The position numbers were made by a program, and so were the translations under genes. The notes under the pieces were generated by a model, which worked only from the letters and a program-made list of their open reading frames with translations, was not told the DNA's origin and did not search any database. Shown piece by piece: positions 10,901-21,200 of a stretch of 64,000 nucleotides of DNA (within the stretch, counting starts at the first letter, position 1; each line of letters begins with the position of its first letter). Origin of the DNA: Solea solea (lineage: Eukaryota; Chordata; Actinopteri; Pleuronectiformes; Soleidae); contig NC_081142.1 in assembly GCF_958295425.1 (NCBI RefSeq), positions 21,720,530 through 21,784,529 of the forward strand. Reading direction: 5' to 3'.

Positions 10901-11789
10901 TCTCCAGGCACAGCTTTCTGATTTTCTGAATCACCTCAACCTGGCAACCCAAAGATTAATAACCTTTAATTAAGCCGTTAGTAACACAAGTGTGAATAGA
11001 AAGCATTATTCAATTGTCAACATAAGATAAGATGAAGTAAGATAAGAAAAGAGAATCTTTTATTAGTCCCACAATGGGGAATCTTGTTCAAATAACTTAA
11101 AATTAGGGAAATGAAAAAGGATTTGAGGTATAATTTTTACTGAACAACTGTATCTTTTATATGAACTATTTGCATCACATATGAGTAACTAATTTGCCTA
11201 AAGTCATTGCAGTAGTTGATGACTGCAGTGATTGAAACTGTGATTTCTATTTGAAAACAACAATTGTTTGTCCTTACTTACACATAAAAGACGCAGCACT
11301 TTTTAAATGATTGATCTAACTTGGTCCAAGGATCCGTACTTTGTTGTTGTGTGAATGAAACAGTCAGGAGCTCCTGCAGCTGCTGCAGGGGCTCTGCAGG
11401 CCTCTTGCCACGTAGGCCAGCGGGGCTACATGATGGGACATCCCGAGCTGTCTGTACCAGACCTACAGTCAAACTGAGCCGCTGCAAGAGTCTGCTCTTT
11501 ACTGTTACAGTTACATCTACAAACACAGTGTCAAAAAGAATAAGCATTCCCATGCAAGATCCATTCATGCATCAGGTTGACATGCAGAGAGAGCGAGAGG
11601 AGGTAACATCGCCGGTATAAACAGTAAAACCTTGCTGATCGGACCCGCACTTACCGAGCCCCGGTATTTTTCCAGGGACACTAACTTCCCTCTGCTGTTG
11701 ACTACTTTGAAATTGTAAAAGTCTTTCTGTTTGCTCTCAACGAGGCTGAGTAAAGTCAGTAACAACGTGAGCGTCCGGGAAAGCGTCAT
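7993..11789 (-). CDS. gpx7: Glutathione peroxidase 7 (ER-resident, cysteine type), 3 exons
   Basis: The exons in transcript order are 11789-11655, 9303-9042 and 8156-7993, with donors GTAAGT and GTGAGA, AG acceptors and matching phases, totalling 561 nt and 186 residues (human GPX7 has about 187). The ATG at 11789 is the first in its frame and is followed by a hydrophobic signal peptide (MTLSRTLTLLLTLLSL). Family landmarks are NVASECGFT with a peroxidatic Cys at residue 56 in place of selenocysteine, FPCNQFGQQEP with Cys85 and the catalytic Gln near 90, and WNFWKYL with Trp141-Asn142. The C-terminus is KEEL, a KDEL-like ER-retrieval signal. GPX7 is known to reduce peroxides in the ER lumen and pass oxidation to protein disulfide isomerases. 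The N-terminal DFYNF and VSLEKYRGS match GPX7 better than GPX8, which has a membrane anchor instead of a cleaved signal. It diverges from tut4. Confidence 0.95.
8641..8965 (+). repeat. Teleost interspersed repeat with tRNA-like head (gpx7 intron 2)
   Basis: It begins with a tRNA-promoter-like stretch (GAGTGGTGGTTAACACT, then TGGGTTCATGACC) and continues through the segments GTTTCCTCCCACAGTCC, AATTGGACACTC and TGTGATGGACTG to a CTCATGTGGTGGATAAG end. The same order of segments recurs at 57680-57990, and partial copies occur at 36240-36440, 38985-39060 and 58040-58200. Confidence 0.75.
9740..10095 (+). repeat. Dispersed repeat copy A (gpx7 intron 1)
   Basis: It contains CTCTTGAAGTAA, then a TCATCATCCTCCTC-type run and CTTCAGACACTGGTGTAG. 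The same series occurs near 42430-42540, and the opening part again near 50070, so this is one of three related copies. No coding potential was seen and the family is unknown to me. Confidence 0.5.
10262..10465 (+). pseudogene. RING-like protein fragment in gpx7 intron (tentative)
   Basis: A short open stretch reads CKEHLFCLSCLQKHLDENPF before a stop at 10465. The Cys-x2-His-x2-Cys-x2-Cys spacing resembles the middle of a RING finger, but the first Cys pair and the last pair are missing. It lies antisense inside gpx7 intron 1 and has no visible splice partners. It could be a decayed retrocopy or transposon-captured exon, or chance. Confidence is low. Confidence 0.2.
11040..11105. repeat. Short interspersed repeat tail
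   Basis: The stretch AATCTTTTATTAGTCCCACAATGGGG is a common teleost repeat motif (written here as overlapping parts AATCTTTTATTAG and CCCACAATGGGG). It lies inside gpx7 intron 1. Only the end of the element is recognisable. Confidence 0.4.
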
Positions 11790-12489
11790 GTTCAGTGAAA
11801 AGTGCCAACGCAACAGCACAGGTAAACTTCTGCAAACTCCTGAGATGAGACAGTTGAGCAGCAGCAGCAACAGCAGCAGCAGCAGAAGTTACACGCAGAA
11901 GAGCAACGTCAAAGGAATCCGCTTCCGGTCGTGATTAAGCTACAAAATAAAAGCCATTTTTGCATATATTTACATACATATAAATATACATTTTAGATCT
12001 CCATATGGCGTTTATAGGTCAGCATTTGTCCCTTTAAAAACATCCCCAGATTTAGAAATGTATTGTATTAAATCTGTTTTGTTGGTAATGGATAATACCC
12101 AGAAACTAAAGGGTGTGTGTCACTAAAAGCTCGTAGAAAAAACACTGGAAAATCATTTGAAATAAAAAATAAAAATAAAGATTTAAGATGTCAAGTGGCC
12201 GAGGACAGAGAAGTTCATTTTGGATTACACCCAAAACATTTTAAATCATCATGTTTATATTTGATTCTATGTTAGCTTGATTCTACCCATTTATTCATAC
12301 CTTTACTTGGTTTGATTTAAAAGAAAAAGAAAAATCATGTTCTTATTTTTGGAATAATTTTTTCTTTTACTTTGTACGAAAGAAAGAAAGAAAATGCAAA
12401 GATTCCGGGTGGCATTTGAACGCAGCACGTAGCACGCCCCTCTTCATCATCACTGGCACTCCCATAATGCAGCGGGGTACTGTATTAAC
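11790..12489. promoter_or_regulatory. Shared head-to-head promoter region of gpx7 and tut4
   Basis: About 700 bp separates the gpx7 start codon from the tut4 first-exon candidate, and the two genes point away from each other. The region holds a short CAG/CAA repeat (11859-11886) in the presumed gpx7 5' UTR and a middle AT-rich part. No TATA box could be assigned. Bidirectional promoter function is inferred from the arrangement. Confidence 0.4.
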
Positions 12490-12603
12490 ATGGCGTCAAT
12501 GGTCGCTGTTTTGACCAGGGCCGTTGGATCTGAAAAACATCATGTAGAACAGGACCGTTGACTCAGCCACATAATAATCCAAAATCAGCTTCACAACCCT
12601 CAA
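12440..12603 (+). other. tut4: Probable tut4 5' non-coding exon with a 23-codon upstream ORF
   Basis: The sequence ends in a good donor (CTCAA/GTAAGTTG at 12603/12604) and is followed by GC-richer DNA, as expected near a promoter. It carries an upstream ATG at 12490 whose reading frame stops at 12559-12561 (23 codons). The exon's 5' boundary cannot be read from sequence. It would splice to the acceptor at 15121. The assignment is an inference from position and the donor. Confidence 0.45.
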
Positions 12604-13599
12604 GTAAGTTGATTCGCGCGCTTGTGTGTTGGCTTGGTCGATGTGTTTTGTTCCTGCTTTTGTTGACTTGCTGCTGTGCGGCAGTTGGGTGCCAGTGTTA
12701 TTTATTTCCCGTTAGCTAGCTCGGTCGGACGACCGGGCACAGCGGCTAACGGTGGTTAGCTCACGGACACGGCTTGCGACAAAGTCGGCTTAGCAGCGAG
12801 CAAAGACTCCGCCGGATGTCAGTGGGAATCCTTCCTGTAACATAGGAACCGCCTCTTGGATTTACTTGTGAGATTTTCGTTGAGTCGATAATGTGTTTTG
12901 CTTTCGTTTCTGCTTCGGAAGCTGGGATAATGGTACGTCCCGGTGTTGTCGAAGTCTGCCCCCCTACAGTTTCTGTTTCCCTCTTCACCTGGACCACGCA
13001 CCGCAGTCAGCTCTGACCCCAGACAGTAAGCCAGTAATCTCATAATGTCAACACGAAAGCCATAACTCTGACTAGGCAGTGAACAACACGACTGTGCTCT
13101 TCACATGCGACGTGTTTGTGTTTCGCAGTAGTGGAAAGTAACCGAGTGCATTTACTTAGGTAAAGTGTTTACGGTACTCGCGCATTTGTTGACTGTTGGG
13201 ATACACTGTTTACATCCCTTCCTTTGTCTGGTAGATTAATATTAGTGTAATGATGATGAGTAGAAACAATACAACATACGATATACGAGGTTTCAAGTCA
13301 TTTTGACCAGAGTTGGCCACAATTTCCAGGAGGGTCATCCACTACGTGCATCGTATTACATATGAATAATATATCAAAACACCAGACTACCATTCTGGCC
13401 TGAATTTGGATCAGCCGTGGAGTAGTGACATCAGGCTGATAAGTCTGTATCCATGACTCTTGGGCTGCAGGATCTAGATCCAGTTGCAAGGCTATTGTTG
13501 TTTGTAGTAGTATTGCCATCATTATTAGGTTATGATTTATGCCACAATGTATGCTTCTTCTTGTGTAATTGACATTGTAATTGTCTCTATATAATACTG

Positions 13600-13690
13600 T
13601 AAAGTATCAGTCTTACTATTTAAAGTGCCTTGAGATGTACAGTATGTTGTGGTTTGGCAAAAACAAATACAATTTGATTTGATTTGAAGT
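13600..13690 (+). repeat. LINE/SINE-type 3' tail in tut4 intron 1
   Basis: The segments AAAGTGCCTTGAGATG and AATTTGATTTGATTTGA form the familiar tail seen at the 3' end of many fish retroposons. The rest of intron 1 (12604-15121) shows no exon. Confidence 0.5.
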
Positions 13691-14519
13691 CAATATTAGC
13701 ACATCCTATTAAACTATTGCATGGGGTAGTTGTGGGGTGCTGTGATTTGGCACTATCTTTCAAAATCTTTCACGATGAGGCCAATTTTGTTGTCTCCATT
13801 TTACACCAAAGACATCAAAAGATACAATGATAAAAATAGATGAATGAGAAAAGAGTTAAGCATTTGAGCTTTTATTTCTGAATGTTTACATGTAAATGAA
13901 ATAACCTAGGACATGACTATTCACAATGGGGGCACTGTCTGATACATTAAATTAAAGGAACAGATAGATACGTAAACATGTAATATTTGATAGCATAACC
14001 CTCGACTCACTGGCATCACTGTACTGTTAAATTCTTTGGCAGTGAAGCTTTTCCAGCTGTTTACTGCAGCATCTTTAAAGTCCTTGTTTGTGGTGGAAGG
14101 GTTTTAACCCTCCAATCTCAAATGCTGCTTTGATCTGCCACCTTTAATAACTGTAAGATATTTAAAAACTACAACGATCTCTTTTAAAAAGTAAGTAATC
14201 TGCCTCCAGGCTATTGCCTGCAAATGCATATATCCCACAAACATTTGCGCTCACTGTGGGCATGTGCGTGCCAGTTAAATGAGAAGCAGATTTTATACTC
14301 TCTGCAGTTGTGTGCATAGTTGCAGAGTACTCTACATTTGAGCCACAGCAACAGTGGAAACTGAAAGTAAGGATTTATTTGATGGGTGACGATGAAGGGA
14401 AAATTGAAGTTTTCACACTGCTTTCCATTTACTGTGCATATTTGCTTCATGATTCTGAGCAGACCTTTGAAAAATATGACGTGTTACCCACAGTAACTTT
14501 CTAAAGGTCTCCATTTTGC

Positions 14520-14975
14520 CCCTCCTTAATAAAATACATGCCTGGAATTTTCAAAGCAGTGGAAAGTTCCCGGTAAATTTCCAGAAACTTTCTATGGGAG
14601 CATTGGTTCGTGAATTAAGAAACTCTCAATGCAAATTATGGGAATTAACTGGAGAATTTGGATAATTTAAAGAAACTGTGTCATATGGAAATATTAACAT
14701 TTTGTTTTGTCATAAGCAGACATGCATGCAAAACGATACAATCAAAATAAAACATGGACACAGATTCATTTGTATATAAATATACCATAGTTGACTGTAT
14801 TTGTATCACTTTTGATTTTTTAGCCAAGATTATGGTACAATATATTATTTACCAACTGTATTTAAGTTCCCAACCTTCAATTTTGAAAACTGTCCCGTTT
14901 ATTCCCATTAATATCCATGGAAAGTTTCCAATTCTGAAAATTCACAGAATTTTGCAACTCTATGACTTTTTGCTA
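14520..14975. repeat. Degenerate inverted-repeat element in tut4 intron 1
   Basis: The left part reads TGGAATTTTCAAAGCAGTGG and GGAAAGTTCC; the right part reads GGAAAGTTTCCAATTCTG and CAGAATTTTGCAACTCT. A related end occurs at about 40965-41030 (GGGTTGCAAAATTCCC). This is probably an old non-autonomous DNA element; the boundaries are approximate. Confidence 0.4.
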
Positions 14976-15200
14976 CTGGGTTAAATTTTTTTGCTTTTTT
15001 GTTGTAAAATGTTTATCTAAGCTTTGTTATCTTCACCTGAATTGGTAAATCCTGAATTGGACAAGACTTTTCTAGTGCACTCTTGCTCCTTAAACTGATA
15101 GTTACGATTTCTTTTAATCAGATTTCCGGTGCCCTGCCTGCCTTGTGGTCCTCAGTGTGGTGTTGACTCCACCAGGGATAACAGCAGCTGTACAGGAGGA

Positions 15201-18200
15201 ATGGATGTGTCCAAAAGTGCAGTAAAATCTGTCAAACTGTCTCAGCCGAGAGGAGCTAAAGCGCCGTCCAACGAGAAGTCAAAGAAAGACCCACCTGTGC
15301 AGAGAGAGGGCAACAAACCTGCACCCCGGAGCAAAGAAAACCCCATTGCAAGAGATGACCATAATATAGGCAGCCAAGGGACCCGTGGGCAAGGCAAGAC
15401 TTCCACAGACAATCCCCAGGAAAAGAGGAGAGGACGTTCCTCAAGGCTGACGAGACTGACTGGAAGAACAAGTTCTGGTGAGAGAGGCAAAGGTAAAGTG
15501 GTGAACTCACAACAGCAGCTGACGGCGCCAGCTCCCAGCCCAAGGGCTGCTCTGTCTGCAGACAGCAGCCCCTCAGCACACAGAGAGACCACCTCTCCTG
15601 TCTTGCTCGGTACACTTGAGAAGGGCGTCGCAGAGCACGTCAAGAGCTCCATAGCAACCCCTGCAAAGGAAAAGTCCCATGGTAGGTTTACGCCATGTGT
15701 TTCCTGACATGCTTTGTTTTTGTTGTCGTCACCAAATATATCTCTGCTACACTGCCTTTTTTTTCTGTTGTAGGGTTGATAGCTGCAGCCCTGATGCATC
15801 AGTTTCTTGAAGAGGGCCCAGAAGTGAGACCCACTGTAGGGGGAGGACCACTCACAGAGCAGCAACTGGGCCTCCGACAAGCAGAGGAGCGTCTCTACAG
15901 AGATTACATCCATCGACTGCTGAAGGTAGTAGTAATAAACTAGGTCCGTGTACCATTCGTTCTTTTGAATTTCAATTAAGAAAAACATTAAAAAGGGAAA
16001 ACAGTTTGTTATTTCATTATTCTGTTTTAGTGGCAAACAAAAAAACAGATTTCCAATATTTAATTCAAGGTTCATTTCAAATATACAACAATCAAAAAAC
16101 AGTCTCGCTGCCTATTTTGATTTTGATATGTTTTGAAATTCAAAAGAACGAATGGTACACGGACCCTAATAGTCAAGTCAAGTCACTTTTTTTATATATA
16201 GCCCAACATCACAAACACAGTTTGGCTCAAAAGGCTTTACAGTCTTTACAGCAAGTGACACCCTCTATCTTTAGACCCTTACATCGAGTGAGGAAAAACT
16301 CCTTCAACAGTGTTGGTCAATAAAAGTGATGAAATGTATTTTCTTCTGTTTCAGGTTTATCTCATATTAAAGTCATTATCTTTGCAGTTAGGTAAAATTT
16401 TAAACAGATATTATGATACATTATTTTAATCCCAGCCTGTCTGTTATTTCCCTGGCACTCTATGTCCCAGGCAGTCATCATTACTCTCTATACAATAGAT
16501 TTGTTTCTTTTATCTCTATCGTTCATGAGCAGGTGGGCTTAATGGATGTGACTTGGATCTAGGACAAAATACAAAAAAAAAGAGAGAGCCCACAGTACAT
16601 CAACTGATTGCTTTTGCCTTTTCCCCTATTTTCACAGCAGTCCCCCGAGTATCCAAACTATCAGTACTTATGCAAGCTCTGTTCTGTGCACATTGAGAAC
16701 ATTCAAGGAGCACATAAACACATCAAGGAGAAAAGACACAAGAAGAATATAATGGTACGTGGATTTTAAACACTGTGTTGTCATCTCAAATATTCCACTT
16801 CTATATTCCATATTTTACATATTCCACTTGTACACAGGAAAAACAGGAGGAGAATGAGCTGCGTGCACTGCCTCCCCCGTCCGCCTCTCAGCTCAGGGCC
16901 GTGGACGCAGCCATTGTAGAAACAGCCCGACAACACGGGATCTCAGAGGAGGACTTTAAAGATCGGAAGGCCGTGGTCGCCAAGATGGAGGAGATCATTA
17001 AGAAGCAACTCTCAGGTTGTGTGCATGTCCATGTTTTCTTCAATAACGAAATGTCTTGTTGTCTTATTTTAAATGTTCTGGAAAATGACCTTGCTTATCC
17101 ACAGTGTTTAGTTTTCTTCTGTAAAGTGCAGTCGGATGTTTGAGAAAAATGCATATACAGCACACATTTCTGAAATGTTTTTTTGTTTTGTTTTCCAGGT
17201 TGTGCTCTTAGGATGTATGGCTCATGTCTCACCCAATTTGCCTTCAAGACAAGTGATATCAACATCGATGTCACCCACCCTTCCTCAGTAAGTCAGAGTT
17301 AGTGGCTTTACTAAATATTGAATGTATTTACACACACAGCACGTACAGGTTGTGTTCTATGCTTGATTAGCTCATTTTATCTCATTGCTTTTATCTATTC
17401 AGATGACACAACCCGAGGTCTTAATTCAAGTGCTGGAAATTCTCAAAAACAGCTGTAAGTGCATTTAAAAATGTGCCCCAATGCAGACATAACGGACCCT
17501 TGAAGCTCTTTTGCTTTTCTTTGTCTGTTCATGTGTCTGATGGCATTTTCAAACTAGACTCAACGGGACAACTTTTAAGATGCACATTGCTTGGAAATGT
17601 ATGATCTGTGCTCATTCAATCACCAGATGATTGATTGACGTTTGGATTTGTAATGTCTCTGTCACTCTCTGTTGATGTGCAGTGAAATTCTGGTTTTCAA
17701 TTTTAGTCCCCTTATTTTTTTCATCTCATCTTTAGCCGAATTCTCTGATGTTGAGTCCGATTTTCACGCCAAAGTTCCTGCTGTGTTTTGTCGAGATGTT
17801 GGCAGGTGAGTGTTGGTTCAAATGCATTGGTGTGATGTTTTAATAAATTATTTGTCATACACGCCCTAACTTTTAAAAGTTTAGAGCAGCTATTTAGTTA
17901 TTGTAGAATTATTTATCAATAAAAAAATTCTGATTGTGGTCCCTTTTAAAACTTTTTAGACACTGTTCAAACTATTCTGTTATCTTCTGATTCATTGCTG
18001 TATTTCTGCACAGGGGCCTCATGTGTAAAGTGAGTGCAGGTAATGATGTTGCTTGTCTCACCACCAATCACCTGTCAGCCCTGGCTAGACTGGAGCCCAG
18101 ATTAGTCCCTCTGGTGCTGGCGTTTCGCTACTGGGCAAGGGTAAGCACAACTGACTGCCTTTAGCTGATTTCAGCAAATACTACCATTGTTTTCTTCTTT

Positions 18201-21200
18201 TTTTTTTTTTACAAAAACTGGGGCCTGTCCAATTGTGCTCACAGTTTTATGAACCATGTTTGTTTTATACCAGTTTTGCCTCTGATTGTATTTATTTTTA
18301 AGCAAACAAACTAAATGTACTTTTTTCTCCACAGCTGTGTCACATTGACTGCCAGGCTGAGGGTGGCATCCCCTCATACTCCTTGGCCCTCATGGTTATC
18401 TTCTTCCTGCAGCAGAGGAAGGAGCCCATCCTCCCCGTCTACTTCGGCCGTTGGGTAGGTGAAGTGTCACATTGTTTGGGCCTGTTTCTTTGAAAGTGTA
18501 GCTGAGAGTGATATTTCTGTCTTTCCTGACAGTATAATGATAACATGAAAGAGGCGGAGGGAAAAGATGCAGATGACATAAAAAGCAAGTTCTGACCTTG
18601 ATTCAAACCAGGGGCGTTTTGGTTCAACCCCTTTTTGTTATGCATTTTCTCTACACATGACAAACCAAGACTTGTTTTATAATATCAACTGTTCACTTTT
18701 TTTAAGGTTACACCTATTACTTTTAGTGTTAGTCGTGAGGCTGTGAGAACAAGTTGTCCACAGGCAAAAACACAAAGGAGAAAAGAAGCATCAAGGTTTA
18801 CTCATATCTCATAATTCTTTGCCTTAAATGAATAATTCTTAATAATATTATGTTGATAAAATACTTGGAAATCCTAACATTACTCATATTCATCACCATC
18901 CTACCTCATTATTTGTGGTGCATTATCCAGTTCTTTTAAAATGAAAGTCATCTTTATAAAAGAGGGTTACCCTCATGATAAAATGTTAGACAATTCATAA
19001 CAGTTTTCATAAAATAAAAGTAAAGTGTCACAGACTGGTGTAAATTATTAGATTGCCTGCCCCTCCTCCTTTTTTCCCTTTTGTCACTGTCTGTTTTGGA
19101 CGTGACTGCGTTCATTTCCTAAGTGTTAAGTGTCATACATTTCATTTTAAGGGTAACTGATTTGACACTGCTCTAATAATTTATTCAAGATGTAGAATTT
19201 ATAGATTTACGATACAAAACCACCCATTTAATTTGGATTCCATTTGTCTTTTCTGCCAACAGAAGTTTAGAAACTGTTTTTGTGTAGGTGTAGGTGAGAT
19301 ATTTCCACCTTGGTTTGGGGTATAAATTCCACATTTCCAGATAAAAAATTTTTTAATTGACTTCCGTCCCGTTTTAAAAGCATTATCCCTATTTGGAGTA
19401 CACAGAGGGTGTGTGCAGTCGTATCATTCCATAAACCACTTAACTGTTTGATGGAACACTTTGATGGGCAATTATCAGTCTATAATGTCACGAAATGTCA
19501 TGTGAGTGTATCGTCACATGACACATGTATTGGAGAAGAGCTGCAGTGGTTTTTCCTCACCTTGCAGCTCTTAACCTGATGACAGTTAGGTGTTTTTCAT
19601 ACAGAGGCTAACAGCAACACACCCTCCCATCAATCTTTTTTTTTTTTGCTGCGAGCTACACCAGCAGACTAAACCCTTAACACTGCCTCATACTTTGATG
19701 ATTATTTAATTCTACATGTCTATGACAGGCTTTTCTGATTGCATAGCAGAGAGAAGAAGACGTAGATTTATTTGCTTTCTTTGACTCGCTTCTCCTCTCT
19801 TAGATTGGTGGCTTTGATGTGAAGCGTGTGGATGAGTATCATCTAACTGGAATTTCCTTGGACATATTTGTGCGCTGGGAGCACAGACCCCCAAGTTCCA
19901 CAGAGGGACGAGGGGAAAACCGAAGTGAGACCAGAGGGGAAAGCAGATCCAAACCTGAGCAGAATAAACCTGATGATAATCATTGCACAGAGGGCATTGT
20001 GAGTCATATTCCAGCACCTGTTCATATCAGTATGATAGGTTAGATTGTCTCAAATTCAGGTTTCACATAATTTTATAAAGAGCTGGGTTGATTATTCTTG
20101 CTTTTAACTGAATATTACTTTCTCATGAAGACCCGCTTAACATTGAATCTGGGCAAAGATGTGACAGTGGGGCAGTTGTGGTTGGAGATGTTGCGTTTCT
20201 ACACACTGGAGTTTGCTCTTGAAGAATATATCATCAGCATCCGCTTAAAGACACTCCTCTCTAGGGAAGTGAAGAACTGGCCTCGTCGTAGGCTTGCTAT
20301 TGAAGGTTAGAGACCTCTCTCAAAATATATTGTCATATTTTTTCCTCTCAAGGGAAGAAAAAGTGAATTCACTTTTTTCTTTGTTTTTTTTTAGATCCTT
20401 TTGCTTTGAAAAGGAATGTCGCACGCAGCTTGAACAGCCAAATGGTGTTTGAATACATCCAGGAGCGCTTTCGCACAGCTTACAAATACTTTGCATGCCC
20501 CCAAAAAAGAATCTCTGGGCGCCATCTGAGAAGCAAGAAGGCAGGCAAGCAAAGTGCAAAACTGGAATGGGCCGCAAAGAAGGAGGCTGCGTTTGTCGAC
20601 ACGGAAGAAGGCGATGGGAAAGGCAAAAAAAGTCAGAGGGCACAGCAGGGGTTCAAGGAGGACGACGAGCCTGACAGTGATGATGGAGATGGTTCAGATT
20701 CGCCCATAAAGAAGGATGGGAGGACTTTAGATGTGAGCCTCATGGATATGGTTCTCGGTGACAGGAACAAACCTGACCTCTCCCCCAATGGACTGCTGGA
20801 CAGTGACAAGGAGGGGGACGAAGAGGATGAAGAGGAAACTTATGTAACAGAGAAGGATGGGAACGTTGCAGAGGAGGATCTGCACTATGTGTTTGACAAA
20901 ATGATTTTCACTGGTGGGAAGGTAAATATATTGACTATCGCTCATCCTCAATGTAGAGTCAGGGTTAATATTGTGTATTGAATACTATTTTACATTGCAT
21001 ACTCTCTGTTAATGATTGAGCTAATGTGAAAAACAAAAGTCAATCTCAAGCCTTTCCACTTCTGTAGCTGCAGTTTAGAAGAAGCATCATCTCACCCTTC
21101 AGCAGCACTGATGGGTTCATATCATGTAGGTGAGGCATTTAAATTTTGGGAGGGTCACATGATTATACATGAACCCCATTTTGACATGACACATTGGCTT

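Noticed and set aside
15242..16075. 277-codon open frame on the - strand
   Set aside because: Antisense of tut4 exon 2, whose + strand frame is phase-matched to the other 28 exons; it also runs through the MITE.
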